A stretch of DNA of 64,000 nt, taken from contig NZ_OUMZ01000007.1 in the NCBI RefSeq assembly GCF_900327775.1, positions 793,606-857,605 of the forward strand, given 5' to 3'. The translations under genes were made by a program, and so were the position numbers. Shown here piece by piece: positions 36,415 through 45,462 of this stretch (positions are counted from its first letter, which is position 1; each line of letters opens with the position of its first letter). This stretch comes from Roseovarius sp. EL26 (GTDB lineage Bacteria > Pseudomonadota > Alphaproteobacteria > Rhodobacterales > Rhodobacteraceae). The notes below the pieces were generated by a model. It was not told the origin of the DNA, ran no database searches, and saw nothing but the letters and a program-made list of their open reading frames with translations.

Positions 36415-37791
36415 ATGAAGGTCATCATCTGTGGCGCAGGTCAGGTTGGATGGCAGATTGCCCGACATCTGTCGGGTGAGAAAAATGATGTTACCGTAGT
36501 CGATAACAATCCTGACCTTGTGAAACGCGCAACTGATACGCTGGATGTCAAAGGCTTGGCCGGATTTGCCAGCTATCCCGATGTGTTAGAACGGGCAGGG
36601 GCCCGAGATGCGGATATGATCATCGCGGCGACCCACTCGGATGAGGTCAATATGGTGACCTGTCAGGTGGCGCACTCTGCGTTTGCGATCAACCGTAAAA
36701 TTGCCCGCCTGCGCAGCCAATCATATCTAGAAGCTATCTATTCCGATATTTACCGGCGTGACCATATGCCGATTGATGTGGTGATCAGCCCTGAACTGGA
36801 AGTGGCCGAGGCCGTATTACAACGACTGGCAGCCCCGGCAGCTTTTGACACTGAAACATTTATGCAGGGACGCGGCCAGTTGATGGGCTTGCGGCTTGAG
36901 GATGACTGTCCGGTCCTGAATACGCCATTGCGGCAGTTAAACGATCTGTTTTCAACGCTACGTGTGATCGTTATGGGTATTCGGCGTAAGGGTAAGCTGT
37001 TCGTGCCTGGCGCAGGTGATCAGCTGTTTGCGGATGATGATTGCTATTTCTTTGCCCCAACCGAGGATATCCCTCGCACGCTGGAGGTTTTCGGGAAATC
37101 ACAACGGAATCAAGAACGCCTGGTGATTGTCGGGGGCGGAAACATTGGCCTAGCCGTGGCTCAGGCATTGGAAACCCGCGCTACACGTACACGTGCCAAA
37201 GTGATCGAACGCTCGCGTAAATGCGCCGAACGGGCGGCTGATGCGTTGGAGCGTACAATCGTTCTGAACGGTGACGGTTTGGATGCGACATTGTTACATG
37301 AGGCCGGGATAGACCGAGCTGATGCCATTCTGGCGGTTACCGATGATGATAAAACCAACATGCTGGCTGCTGTAAGGGCCAAGGCCGAAGGTTGCGCCTA
37401 TTCCATCGCCTTAATCAATGATCCCACGTTGCAGCCGCTGATGGCTCCGCTTGGGATTGATGCCTACATCAACCCACGGGCAACGACCGTGAGCTCAATT
37501 TTGCAACACATCCGGCATGGTCGAGTTAAGGCGGTCTACTCGATCGGCGATGCTGAGGCGGAAGTGATCGAAGCTGAGGTTCTTTCAACATCCAGTATAG
37601 CAGGAGCTCAGATACGCGATATCGATTTCCCCGAGGGGGTTTTGATTGGGGGTGTTAAAAAGGGCAACGAAGTCCTTAAACCCACGGGCAGTCTGCGCAT
37701 TGATTCCGGTGATGTGATTGTTCTGTTTTCCCTGTCCTCGGACGTACCTGCAGTTGAACAATTGCTTCAGGTTTCGATCGACTTCTTCTGA
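36415..37791 (+). CDS. trkA: Trk potassium uptake regulatory subunit TrkA
   Basis: A 458-residue cytoplasmic protein with two RCK units. The first Rossmann fold begins MKVIICGAGQVGWQIARHL, with the acidic nucleotide-binding end VTVVDNN; the second begins RLVIVGGGNIGLAVAQAL. Each is followed by a C-terminal TrkA_C-like domain. It binds NAD(H) and ATP and gates the TrkH channel. trkH begins four bases after its stop, so the two are co-expressed. The pair sits between ntrX and hfq, a conserved alphaproteobacterial order. Confidence 0.95.
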   Translation: MKVIICGAGQVGWQIARHLSGEKNDVTVVDNNPDLVKRATDTLDVKGLAGFASYPDVLERAGARDADMIIAATHSDEVNMVTCQVAHSAFAINRKIARLRSQSYLEAIYSDIYRRDHMPIDVVISPELEVAEAVLQRLAAPAAFDTETFMQGRGQLMGLRLEDDCPVLNTPLRQLNDLFSTLRVIVMGIRRKGKLFVPGAGDQLFADDDCYFFAPTEDIPRTLEVFGKSQRNQERLVIVGGGNIGLAVAQALETRATRTRAKVIERSRKCAERAADALERTIVLNGDGLDATLLHEAGIDRADAILAVTDDDKTNMLAAVRAKAEGCAYSIALINDPTLQPLMAPLGIDAYINPRATTVSSILQHIRHGRVKAVYSIGDAEAEVIEAEVLSTSSIAGAQIRDIDFPEGVLIGGVKKGNEVLKPTGSLRIDSGDVIVLFSLSSDVPAVEQLLQVSIDFF

Positions 37792-37795
37792 CCCG

Positions 37796-39316
37796 ATGAT
37801 GACGCGCCTGCTCAGATATCCACTATTTCTGATCCTATCGGCTATGTCAGCCCTTGCCATGCTGGTGCCTGCCATTCATGCGCTGGCTCAGGATGATCAC
37901 AGCATGGCGCGGGCCTTTTTCTATTCCTCTTTGTTGGGGCTTGTACTGGTTTTTGTCATTGGGCTAACGCTTTCTGCTGCCCCTAAACGCCGTGACCGTG
38001 ATTTACAGAATCTGTGGGCATTGTTCATGGCCTATACGGTGTTGCCACTCTATCTGGCGTTGCCATTTTATGAAGGGCTGCAAACCACTAGCTATCTAAA
38101 TGCCTATTTTGAGATGGTATCGAGTTTTACCACAACCGGTGCGACACTGTTCGACGTACCCGGACGGTTAGAAAGCAGCCTGCATTTGTGGCGTGGCCTG
38201 GTGGGTTGGCTGGGAGGCCTGTTGATCTGGGTGTCGGCCTCGGCTGTTCTGGCGCCTCTGAATCTGGGCGGTTTCGAAGTCACCGCGACAGCAGAGCCGG
38301 GTCAAAGCGGCACCCGGACAAATCAATTTCAGCGCGCTGATACAGCACGGCGAATCTACGAATCTACCCGGCTTTTGGCCCCTGTTTACATCGGCCTGAC
38401 GCTGGCACTTTGGCTGTTTTTACTGATCAGTGGCGATGTGCCGTTTCTGGCATTGATGCATGCCATGGCCACACTGTCGACCAGTGGTATCACTGCAGTC
38501 GAGGGGATGACGCAAACCGGATCAGGATTTGCTGGAGAGGTCTTGATCTTTCTGTTCATGATGTTTGCCCTGTCTCGGTTAACCTTCTCATCCGACACAG
38601 TGACCACAGCACGCCCCGGATTGCATAATGATCCGGAATTTCGGGTTGGGATATTCGTGATCATTGGGTTGCCGGTCATTTTGGTGATCCGACACTGGTT
38701 CGGTGCCATCGAAGTATCAGAAGAAACCAACATTGGCCTTATGTTGCAAACACTGTGGGGTGGGATGTTTACGACCCTTTCGTTCCTGTCGACCACTGGA
38801 TTTGAAAGCGCCTATTGGGATGCGGCACGTGAATGGTCGGGCTTGGGAACGCCGGGTATGATATTGATGGGTCTTGCCTTGATCGGTGGCGGAGTGGCCA
38901 CCACTGCCGGAGGAGTAAAACTGTTGCGGGTCTATGCGCTTTATCTGCATTGCCAACGCGAGATGGAACGGCTGGTGCATCCATCCTCAGTGGGGCGTTC
39001 GCGCGCCATCAGCCGCCGGATCAGACGGCAGGGTGCATTTATTGCCTGGCTGTTTTTCATGCTGTTTGCCATGTCGCTTGCCGTGATCACAATTTTATTG
39101 ACCATGCTTGGACAAGAGTTCGAACAAGCTCTGCTCATGGCAATTTCAACCCTATCGACCACCGGACCATTGATACAGATTGCCGGTGATCAATCCGTAG
39201 AACTTTTGCAGGTCGCACCAGCCTCCAAGCTGGTGATGTGTGTTGCGATGGTCATTGGGCGATTGGAAACCCTGGCAATTATTGCCTTGTGTAATCCCAC
39301 GCTTTGGCGCGACTGA
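37796..39316 (+). CDS. trkH: Trk potassium transporter membrane subunit TrkH
   Basis: About 506 residues from ATG 37796, four bases after trkA ends; a longer frame extends back inside trkA and is ignored. It is a polytopic protein with four repeated M-P-M units. The selectivity-filter loops are visible as FTTTGATLFDVP (near 110), LSTSGITAVEG (near 230), LSTTGFESAYW (near 330) and LSTTGPLIQIAG (near 460). Each carries the single conserved Gly of the TrkH/KtrB filter. Together with TrkA it brings potassium into the cell. Confidence 0.94.
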   Translation: MMTRLLRYPLFLILSAMSALAMLVPAIHALAQDDHSMARAFFYSSLLGLVLVFVIGLTLSAAPKRRDRDLQNLWALFMAYTVLPLYLALPFYEGLQTTSYLNAYFEMVSSFTTTGATLFDVPGRLESSLHLWRGLVGWLGGLLIWVSASAVLAPLNLGGFEVTATAEPGQSGTRTNQFQRADTARRIYESTRLLAPVYIGLTLALWLFLLISGDVPFLALMHAMATLSTSGITAVEGMTQTGSGFAGEVLIFLFMMFALSRLTFSSDTVTTARPGLHNDPEFRVGIFVIIGLPVILVIRHWFGAIEVSEETNIGLMLQTLWGGMFTTLSFLSTTGFESAYWDAAREWSGLGTPGMILMGLALIGGGVATTAGGVKLLRVYALYLHCQREMERLVHPSSVGRSRAISRRIRRQGAFIAWLFFMLFAMSLAVITILLTMLGQEFEQALLMAISTLSTTGPLIQIAGDQSVELLQVAPASKLVMCVAMVIGRLETLAIIALCNPTLWRD

Positions 39317-39355
39317 AAGTCGCAAAGCCCCTTGGATCAAAGGAAAATCAATTTA

Positions 39356-39439
39356 ATGCTGGAAAGTCTTGGTTTGCCGTTCCATACTCCGCCCACGGGA
39401 GACAGTGCCGGTTCGCGGCGCGCGCAAGAACAAGAATAA
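39356..39439 (+). CDS. possible 27-residue small protein upstream of hfq
   Basis: An ATG with an AAAGGA site ten bases upstream opens a 27-codon frame (MLESLGLPFHTPPTGDSAG, then SRRAQEQE) that stops 15 bases before hfq. Its position could allow translational coupling with hfq. It may be a chance frame; no homologue is known to me. Confidence 0.3.
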   Translation: MLESLGLPFHTPPTGDSAGSRRAQEQE

Positions 39440-39454
39440 AGGCTTAGAACAACT

Positions 39455-39694
39455 ATGGCGACGGACAGACAAAATCTTCAAGATGCATTTTTAAATCAGA
39501 TTAGAAAAACCAAAATTCCGGTCACGGTCTTTTTGATTAATGGCGTTAAATTACAGGGAGTGATCACCTGGTTCGATAACTTTTGCATTCTGCTGCGCCG
39601 CGATGGACAGTCACAGCTGGTGTATAAACACGCTGTGTCGACGATTATGCCGTCGCAACCCGTTAACCTGTATGATGGTGACGACGCGTCTTGA
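39455..39694 (+). CDS. hfq: RNA chaperone Hfq
   Basis: A 79-residue Sm-like protein that forms a hexamer and pairs small RNAs with messages. Sm1 is [20 protein letters not shown] then [20 protein letters not shown]; Sm2 is the diagnostic [14 protein letters not shown], with the KHA uridine-binding motif. The C-terminal tail is very short (NLYDGDDAS), as usual in alphaproteobacteria. It shares its last base with the hflX start, the conserved hfq-hflX pair. Confidence 0.98.
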   Translation: MATDRQNLQDAFLNQIRKTKIPVTVFLINGVKLQGVITWFDNFCILLRRDGQSQLVYKHAVSTIMPSQPVNLYDGDDAS

Positions 39695-40968
39695 TGGACC
39701 ATGATGATGCGCGAACCCGCGCATGGGTCGTGCACCCAGATATCCCCTCATCTTCGAGCCGGCGAGAACCTAAGTTTTCTCTGGCCGAAGCGAAGTCCTT
39801 GGCATTAGCCTTGCCCGGCATTGACGTGTTGGGTGGCGATGTTGTGCGCTTGCCTAGGCCGCATCCAGGGACCTTGTTCGGCAAAGGGAAGATCGAAGAA
39901 CTCAAGGCCTTGATCGAGGGGAGAGAGGTGGATTTGCTGTTGATTGATGGGCCGGTTTCGCCTGTTCAGCAGCGTAACCTTGAAAAGGCGCTTGGTCTAA
40001 AACTGCTGGATCGGACAGGGTTAATTCTTGAGATTTTCAGCGACCGAGCGGCTACCCGAGAGGGCGTGCTGCAGGTCGAAATGGCAGCGCTTAGTTACCA
40101 ACGCACGCGGCTTGTACGTGCTTGGACCCACCTTGAACGGCAACGCGGTGGGCTTGGCTTTGTCGGCGGACCGGGGGAAACCCAGATCGAAGCTGATCGC
40201 CGTGCCATTGATGACCAACTGGTGCGGCTACGCAGGCAGTTGGAAAAGGTGGTAAAAACCCGCGCTCTCCACCGTGCTGCAAGGGCGAAAGTGCCGTTTC
40301 CAATTGTTGCGTTCGTTGGGTATACTAACGCTGGAAAGTCAACGCTTTTCAACCGGTTGACGGGTGCTGACGTGATGGTGAAAGACATGCTTTTTGCCAC
40401 GCTTGATCCGACTATGCGCAAGATAGAGCTAGGAGACAACGGGCCTGAGGTAATCTTGTCCGATACGGTTGGCTTTATCAGTGACCTGCCAACCGAACTT
40501 GTCGCCGCGTTCCGTGCAACGCTTGAGGAAGTTTTAGCTGCAGACCTCGTCTGTCATATTCGCGATATCTCACATCCTGAAACCGAAAATCAGGCGGAAG
40601 ATGTGCGTAACATTCTCGAAGGGCTTGGCGTCACAGACGAAACACCACAAATTGAGGTTTGGAACAAAATTGATCAAGTCTCTGCAGAAGATCGCGACAC
40701 GTTGGAAAATCAGGCGGGGCGGGTAGAACATACTCATATCGTGTCGGCTGCGTCAGGTGAGGGTATTAAAAACCTGATTGACGCGATTTCAGAAGGGTTG
40801 GCTGGCCATACCCGTACTGAAGAGATGCTTTTGAGTTATAATGATGGGCGCAAGCGCGCGTGGTTATTTGATAAAGGTCTGGTTCAGTCTGAAGATCAAG
40901 GCGAGGATGGATTTTTGATAACGGTACGCTGGAACGCGCATCAGGCAGCTTTATTTGACTCTCTGTGA
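39694..40968 (+). CDS. hflX: ribosome-associated GTPase HflX
   Basis: About 424 residues. ATG 39694 overlaps the hfq stop (TGATG); a TTG one codon earlier is also in frame. The N-terminal HflX domain contains HPGTLFGKGKIEELKAL and LLDRTGLILEIFSDRAATRE, followed by a basic helix and RGGLGFVGGPGETQIEADRR. The GTPase domain has G1 FVGYTNAGKSTLFN, G2/switch LFATLDPT, G3 LSDTVGF, and G4 VWNKID. HflX splits stalled ribosomes under stress. Confidence 0.96.
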   Translation: MDHDDARTRAWVVHPDIPSSSSRREPKFSLAEAKSLALALPGIDVLGGDVVRLPRPHPGTLFGKGKIEELKALIEGREVDLLLIDGPVSPVQQRNLEKALGLKLLDRTGLILEIFSDRAATREGVLQVEMAALSYQRTRLVRAWTHLERQRGGLGFVGGPGETQIEADRRAIDDQLVRLRRQLEKVVKTRALHRAARAKVPFPIVAFVGYTNAGKSTLFNRLTGADVMVKDMLFATLDPTMRKIELGDNGPEVILSDTVGFISDLPTELVAAFRATLEEVLAADLVCHIRDISHPETENQAEDVRNILEGLGVTDETPQIEVWNKIDQVSAEDRDTLENQAGRVEHTHIVSAASGEGIKNLIDAISEGLAGHTRTEEMLLSYNDGRKRAWLFDKGLVQSEDQGEDGFLITVRWNAHQAALFDSL

Positions 40969-40994
40969 TTTTTTACGTCCGCAAGGATCATAAC

Positions 40995-41032
40995 TTGACA
41001 GATCGGTACACTTAACTATTTATAGTGTACCG
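40995..41032 (+). promoter_or_regulatory. promoter with perfect 9+9 inverted-repeat operator
   Basis: A perfect TTGACA -35 box (40995-41000) is followed by CGGTACACT (41004-41012) and its exact complement AGTGTACCG (41024-41032), with 11 bases between. The -10 is unclear: ATTTAT at 17 bases, or TATAGT at 20 bases, both inside the operator. A repressor bound here would block polymerase. No TetR-type gene is adjacent. Confidence 0.7.
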
Positions 41033-41053
41033 AACGGTTAACAAAGGTCTGTC

Positions 41054-41518
41054 ATGTCTCGTCCACCTCTACCTCCCTTTACTAAAGAAACGGCCATTCA
41101 AAAAATTCGAGCAGCCGAAGACGGTTGGAATAGCCGGGATCCTGTCAAGGTCGCGCTTGCCTATACTGTTGATACCCGTTGGCGCAATCGCGATGTGTTC
41201 GTTAATGGCCGCGACGAGGTGGAGGCCTTTTTATCCGGAAAATGGGAAAAAGAACGGGGATATCGCCTGATCAAGGAGCTTTGGACACATGATGGCAACC
41301 GCATTGCTGTTCGGTACGCTTATGAATGGCACAATGCAAAAGGGCAGTGGTTTCGCTCATACGGCAACGAAAACTGGGAGTTCGATGATGATGGGCTGAT
41401 GGCCAACCGTTATGCCTGTATCAATGATCTCGAAATCACTGAAGATGAGCGAAAGTTTCACTGGCCTCAAGGCCGCCGCCCCGACGATCACCCGGGCCTA
41501 AGCGAGCTTGGATTATAG
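41054..41518 (+). CDS. DUF1348 / NTF2-like family protein
   Basis: A 154-residue soluble protein with the cone-shaped NTF2-like fold, recognised as DUF1348 by [79 protein letters not shown] and [20 protein letters not shown]. No enzyme activity is assigned to the family to my knowledge; a small hydrophobic ligand pocket is likely. It is first in an operon with a pyridoxamine-oxidase-like gene ten bases downstream. Expression is probably controlled by the perfect inverted repeat just upstream. Confidence 0.9.
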   Translation: MSRPPLPPFTKETAIQKIRAAEDGWNSRDPVKVALAYTVDTRWRNRDVFVNGRDEVEAFLSGKWEKERGYRLIKELWTHDGNRIAVRYAYEWHNAKGQWFRSYGNENWEFDDDGLMANRYACINDLEITEDERKFHWPQGRRPDDHPGLSELGL

Positions 41519-41527
41519 GAGGCATAG

Positions 41528-42157
41528 ATGAGTAAGCGATTTTATGACCATCTCTTTACCGATGCGGTGCAAGCGATGCAGGAAGAGAATGGTGCCCTTG
41601 GCCTTTATGCCAGACAGATGGCAGAGGAAGCACCATCCAATGACACGTTGGGTGATAAGGAATCCCAATTCATCTCAATGAGGGATGGATTTTACCAAGC
41701 CACAGTATCAGAGAGCGGTTGGCCCTACGTTCAATTTCGTGGGGGACCACGTGGTTTTTTGAAAGTATTGAACGAAAAAACAATTGCTTACGCGGATTTT
41801 CGCGGCAATCGTCAGTATATCAGCACTGGTAATATCTCACATGATGACCGGATCGCCATGATCTTAGTGGATTACCCTAATTCTGCCCGGATCAAGATTT
41901 TGGGGCGGGCAAAGTTGGTTGAAATGAAGGATGATCCTACGCTGATGGAGAAACTAAATTGCGGTGACTATAAAGGGCGCCCGGAGCGCGCAGTTGTCAT
42001 TACAGTTGAAGGGTACGATTGGAACTGTCCACAACATTTACCTGTGCGTTTGACCATGGAGGAAATGCAACCTATTTTGGCTCCATTTCAACAGGAGTTG
42101 GCAAGTTTGAAGGCAGAAAACAGTAAATTGAAACAAAGACTTGATGAGATTACTTAA
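41528..42157 (+). CDS. pyridoxamine 5'-phosphate oxidase-like flavin protein
   Basis: A 209-residue protein with a split-barrel FMN fold. Recognisable stretches are FISMRDGFYQATVSESGWPY, VQFRGGPRGFLKVLNEKTIA, YADFRGNRQYISTGNISHDD, and RIAMILVDYPNSARIKILGR. The final 40 residues are a Lys/Glu/Gln-rich helix, probably a coiled coil (LASLKAENSKLKQRL). It probably reduces or oxidises an unknown substrate using FMN, or F420-like chemistry, but is not the vitamin B6 enzyme itself. It lies ten bases after the DUF1348 gene, behind an AGGAGG site, in one operon, and converges with the AsnC-type regulator. Confidence 0.87.
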   Translation: MSKRFYDHLFTDAVQAMQEENGALGLYARQMAEEAPSNDTLGDKESQFISMRDGFYQATVSESGWPYVQFRGGPRGFLKVLNEKTIAYADFRGNRQYISTGNISHDDRIAMILVDYPNSARIKILGRAKLVEMKDDPTLMEKLNCGDYKGRPERAVVITVEGYDWNCPQHLPVRLTMEEMQPILAPFQQELASLKAENSKLKQRLDEIT

Positions 42158-42166
42158 TTTCATCTT

Positions 42167-42634
42167 TTAAATTCGGTTTAAAGGGAGTTCTGTTGTTTCT
42201 TTGATTTCTTCCATCACAAAGCTGGCCGAAACATCGCCCATAGGTACGCGGGCGATCAACGTTTGGTAAAATCGGTCGTAATCGGCCATATCCGCGACAC
42301 GCGCTCGGATCAGGTAATCAAGATCACCTGTCATCCGGTAGACGCCTTGTACTTCGGGCAGGGCACGGGTCGTTCGCGCGAATTTCTCCAACCATGCGGC
42401 GTTATGGTGCGCTGCCTTGATTTGCATGATTACACTTAGCCCTAGTCCGATCTTATCTGGATCCAGCAGGGCTACACGTTTGCGGATTACACCTGTTGAT
42501 TGTAGCGCTTTGATCCGACGCCAGCAGGCATTTCGTGATAACCCCACGCGTTCGCCAATGGTTTCTACTGGAAGGTCGGTATCGCGTTGCAGTTCTGTTA
42601 ATATTTTTTGATCTATTTCGTCAATATTCACCAT
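42167..42634 (-). CDS. Lrp/AsnC-family transcriptional regulator
   Basis: A 155-residue regulator. I start at ATG 42634 (VNIDEIDQKILTELQRDTDL), which is the family's standard opening; the longer frame to 42700 would be translated through a 25-bp palindrome and has no ribosome site. The helix-turn-helix is VETIGERVGLSRNACWRRIK, and the RAM effector domain follows (RKRVALLDPDKIGLGLSVIM; YRMTGDLDYLIRARV). AsnC proteins respond to amino acids and typically repress their own gene. The neighbour on the divergent side is a DUF6356-type gene. Confidence 0.92.
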   Translation of the reverse strand: MVNIDEIDQKILTELQRDTDLPVETIGERVGLSRNACWRRIKALQSTGVIRKRVALLDPDKIGLGLSVIMQIKAAHHNAAWLEKFARTTRALPEVQGVYRMTGDLDYLIRARVADMADYDRFYQTLIARVPMGDVSASFVMEEIKETTELPLNRI

Positions 42635-42644
42635 AATGAATTTA

Positions 42645-42669
42645 ATACATGGGATATTATCCCATGTAT
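42645..42669. promoter_or_regulatory. 25-bp perfect palindrome, probable AsnC-family operator
   Basis: ATACATGGGATA and TATCCCATGTAT pair exactly around one central T. The site is 11 bases before the AsnC-type start codon and in the divergent gap with the DUF6356 gene, a normal place for autoregulation. Confidence 0.75.
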
Positions 42670-42755
42670 AGTGTGAATTTTTGGTGGAATTGGGATACAC
42701 ACCCAGTGTCTATAGTTTAGATTTCATTTCAACATATAGATTGAGAGGATATGAG

Positions 42756-42959
42756 ATGCTGAATAAGGTTTTTCTGGAACACCCACGTAAAGTGGATGAA
42801 ACCTATCTAGAGCACGCTGTATTTGCAGGTAAATTTAGTTTCAAACTGTTTGCAGCAGCTTTTGCCGCTTTGGTTCACGCTGTGATCCCAGTTTTATTCG
42901 AAAAAACCGCCAGCAAGATGATCGCGGACATGTTCGCCAAAACTCATAATCGGGGTTAA
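42756..42959 (+). CDS. DUF6356 family small protein
   Basis: A 67-residue protein (LNKVFLEHPRKVDETYLEHA at the start, then a hydrophobic region KLFAAAFAALVHAVIPVLF). I match it to DUF6356 by the opening HPRKVDETYLEH and the ALVHAVIP helix. A GAGAGGA ribosome site lies seven bases before ATG 42756. It is three bases before the class II amidotransferase gene, so the two are co-translated. No function is known; one amphipathic or membrane-touching helix is likely. Confidence 0.8.
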   Translation: MLNKVFLEHPRKVDETYLEHAVFAGKFSFKLFAAAFAALVHAVIPVLFEKTASKMIADMFAKTHNRG

Positions 42960-42962
42960 ATT

Positions 42963-43757
42963 ATGTGTCGATGGGCAGCTTGGATCGGCGATCCAATTTT
43001 TCTGGAAGAGCTTATTTCCCGACCTGATCACTCACTTATCGCACAAAGTCAGCAAGCGGATGAGTGCAAGACTGCAACCAATGCAGACGGGTTTGGCGTT
43101 GCCTGGTATGACCACCGATCAGAACCTGGGTTATACCGCGACGTATATCCCGCGTGGTCAGATCCGAACTTGGCAGCCGTGGCACAGCAAGTGAAATCGA
43201 GGTTATTTCTAGCACATGTACGGGCGTCTACAGGAACGGCAACTAGCCGCAACAATTGCCATCCCTTCACCTCGGGGCATTGGAGCTTTATGCACAATGG
43301 TCAGGTCGGCGGCTTCGACGGGTTCCGCAAAAGTGTTGATATGGGGATTTCTGACGCGCTTTACCCCGAGCGCAAAGGGGCTACAGATAGCGAGGCAATC
43401 TTTTTGACCGCACTGGGGCTTGGATTGGATCGGGACACTTTGACTGCATTGAAGCAAGCAGTTTGCAAGATTCAATACCAGTCCGAGATGTTTGGTCACT
43501 CCCCACATATGCGTCTGTCCGCAGCGTTCAGCGATGGTGAGCGCTTGTATGCTGTGCGTTATGCTTCAGACAATAAGGCACCCACACTATATTATCGCTA
43601 TTGTGAGGAGCTAAGCGGATACATGGTCGTGTCAGAGCCTCTTGCGCCTGAACAAACCGACTGGATCGAAGTTCCACAAGGTATGGTGTGTTGCTTCCAA
43701 GATGGAGAGGTTCATCAGCAGAGCTTTTTAACTGATCGAACTGCCGTGGCCGCATAG
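42963..43757 (+). CDS. class II glutamine amidotransferase (YafJ-type)
   Basis: A 264-residue Ntn-hydrolase. Its start CRWAAWIGDPIFLEELI exposes Cys2 as the N-terminal nucleophile after Met removal. Later segments are TNADGFGVAWYDHRSEPGLY, LFLAHVRASTGTATSRNNCH with HVRAST, PFTSGHWSFMHNGQVGGFDG (NG of the oxyanion hole), and DSEAIFLTALGLG. These proteins release ammonia from glutamine or cut a gamma-glutamyl bond; a partner acceptor domain is missing, so it may act as a small amidase such as the YafJ/EgtC group. It follows the DUF6356 gene in an operon. Confidence 0.9.
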   Translation: MCRWAAWIGDPIFLEELISRPDHSLIAQSQQADECKTATNADGFGVAWYDHRSEPGLYRDVYPAWSDPNLAAVAQQVKSRLFLAHVRASTGTATSRNNCHPFTSGHWSFMHNGQVGGFDGFRKSVDMGISDALYPERKGATDSEAIFLTALGLGLDRDTLTALKQAVCKIQYQSEMFGHSPHMRLSAAFSDGERLYAVRYASDNKAPTLYYRYCEELSGYMVVSEPLAPEQTDWIEVPQGMVCCFQDGEVHQQSFLTDRTAVAA

Positions 43758-43783
43758 TGAATCTGCCGGTAAAGTCAAACTTC

Positions 43784-44119
43784 TCAATGGCTGGCTGTGT
43801 TTGAAAACAAGTTAATGATTACGATACCAGCAATGATCATCCCCATGCCCAGCATTGCAGGGAGATCAAGCTTTTGCTGGTAAATAACCCACGCCAGAAA
43901 CGCTGTGAGGCAAATGCCAAGCCCTGACCATATAGCATAGGTGATACCAAGTGGTAGATATTGCAGCACGAGCATCATCAGGTAAAACGCTGTTCCAAAA
44001 CCTAAAACCACACCGATCGAGGGCCAAAGTTTGGTGAATTGCTGCGAGGCTTGAAGCGAGGTCGTGCCGACACCTTCAGCCATGACAGCTAACATAAGAA
44101 GCAAATACGCCTTGGGCAT
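43784..44119 (-). CDS. small multidrug resistance exporter (EmrE-type)
   Basis: A 111-residue protein with four membrane helices. ATG 44119 follows a GGAG site; a longer frame to 44149 is not needed. The pattern matches EmrE closely: AEGVGTTSLQASQQFTKLWP with the essential Glu15, LPLGITYAIWSGLGICLTAF, and QKLDLPAMLGMGMIIAGIVI. It works as an antiparallel dimer that exchanges protons for cationic drugs, or for quaternary amines in some members. It lies alone, convergent with the amidotransferase, upstream of icd in map order. Confidence 0.93.
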   Translation of the reverse strand: MPKAYLLLMLAVMAEGVGTTSLQASQQFTKLWPSIGVVLGFGTAFYLMMLVLQYLPLGITYAIWSGLGICLTAFLAWVIYQQKLDLPAMLGMGMIIAGIVIINLFSNTASH

Positions 44120-44203
44120 GATGAAACTCCGATCCGATGTGATCGGCACACAAAGCGCCTTTTTGATTTATAGGTCAAGACATTATCAACCATGGTAAAA
44201 CGC

Positions 44204-44227
44204 AAAAAGCCGCCCGAAGGCGGCTTT
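44204..44227 (-). terminator. intrinsic terminator of icd
   Basis: On the minus strand AAAGCCGCC, a TTCG loop, GGCGGCTTT and a T5 run, 20 bases after the icd stop. Confidence 0.88.
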
Positions 44228-44247
44228 AAGAAAATCTCAGCCGTAGC

Positions 44248-45462
44248 TTACCCAGCCAGCGCTTTGTTCAGGTTTTCGTCGATCTTTTCGAGGAAACCCA
44301 TCGTGGTCAACCAACCCTGATCAGGGCCAACCAAAAGCGCCAAATCTTTGGTCATGTGGCCACTTTCAACGGTATCAACGATGACTTTCTCCAAGGTTTC
44401 AGAAAAGTTCATCAGTGCCGTGTTTCCGTCCAGTTTGGCGCGGTGCTTCAGACCACCAGTCCAGGCAAAGATCGACGCGATCGAGTTAGTCGAGGTTTCT
44501 TCACCCTTTTGGTGCTGGCGATAGTGACGGGTCACGGTGCCGTGGGCGGCTTCGGCCTCGACAATTTTTCCATCAGGCGTCATTAACTGCGAAGTCATCA
44601 AACCAAGTGAGCCAAAGCCCTGCGCCACGGTATCGGATTGCACGTCGCCATCGTAGTTCTTGCAAGCCCAGACAAAGCCACCGTTCCATTTCATAGCACA
44701 GGCGACCATATCGTCGATCAGGCGGTGCTCATAGGTGATGCCGGCAGCTTTGAATTTATCTTCAAATTCTTCCTCAAACACCTGTTGGAAAAGCTCCAGA
44801 AAACGGCCATCATATTGCTTTAAGATGGTGTTCTTAGTCGACAGATACACAGGCCAGCCGAGATTGAGGCCATAGTTCATTGAGGCGCGTGCAAAATCGA
44901 TGATAGATTGATCAAGGTTATACATGCCCATGAAGATGCCAGAAGCGGGCGCATCAAACACTTCACGTTCATCCACAGTGCCGTCTTCGCCAACGAATTT
45001 CATCGTTAGTTTACCTGGGCCCGAAAACTTCATATCGGTGGCACGGTACTGGTCACCGTAAGCGTGACGGCCAATAACAATCGGCTTGGTCCAGCCGGGG
45101 ACAAGACGTGGAACGTTCGAACAGATGATCGGTTGGCGGAAGACAACGCCGCCCAGAATGTTACGGATGGTGCCATTGGGCGAGCGCCACATCTGTTTCA
45201 GACCAAACTCTTCAACGCGCGCTTCATCTGGGGTGATGGTCGCACATTTTACACCAACGCCGTGATATTTGATTGCCTCAGCCGCGTCGATGGTGATCTG
45301 GTCGTTGGTTTCGTCACGGGCTTCAATGCCCAAGTCGTAATACTTCAAATCAATGTCGAGATAGGGCAGGATCAGTTTTTTCTTGATGAAGTCCCAGATG
45401 ATCCGGGTCATTTCATCGCCGTCCAGTTCGACGACCGGATTTTCGACCTTAATCTTTGTCAT
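44248..45462 (-). CDS. icd: NADP-dependent isocitrate dehydrogenase
   Basis: A 404-residue enzyme of the eukaryote-like (type II) class, which converts isocitrate to 2-oxoglutarate and makes NADPH. Marks are [60 protein letters not shown] with the phosphate-contact Ser/Arg cluster, and [20 protein letters not shown] with the catalytic Lys/Asp region. [20 protein letters not shown] contains the NADP-selecting Arg/His segment. It is a single-gene unit with a terminator just past its stop. Confidence 0.97.
   Translation of the reverse strand: MTKIKVENPVVELDGDEMTRIIWDFIKKKLILPYLDIDLKYYDLGIEARDETNDQITIDAAEAIKYHGVGVKCATITPDEARVEEFGLKQMWRSPNGTIRNILGGVVFRQPIICSNVPRLVPGWTKPIVIGRHAYGDQYRATDMKFSGPGKLTMKFVGEDGTVDEREVFDAPASGIFMGMYNLDQSIIDFARASMNYGLNLGWPVYLSTKNTILKQYDGRFLELFQQVFEEEFEDKFKAAGITYEHRLIDDMVACAMKWNGGFVWACKNYDGDVQSDTVAQGFGSLGLMTSQLMTPDGKIVEAEAAHGTVTRHYRQHQKGEETSTNSIASIFAWTGGLKHRAKLDGNTALMNFSETLEKVIVDTVESGHMTKDLALLVGPDQGWLTTMGFLEKIDENLNKALAG

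Noticed and set aside
42635..42700. N-terminal extension of the AsnC-type regulator
   Set aside because: It would translate through a perfect palindrome that looks like its operator, and the family starts at the later Met.
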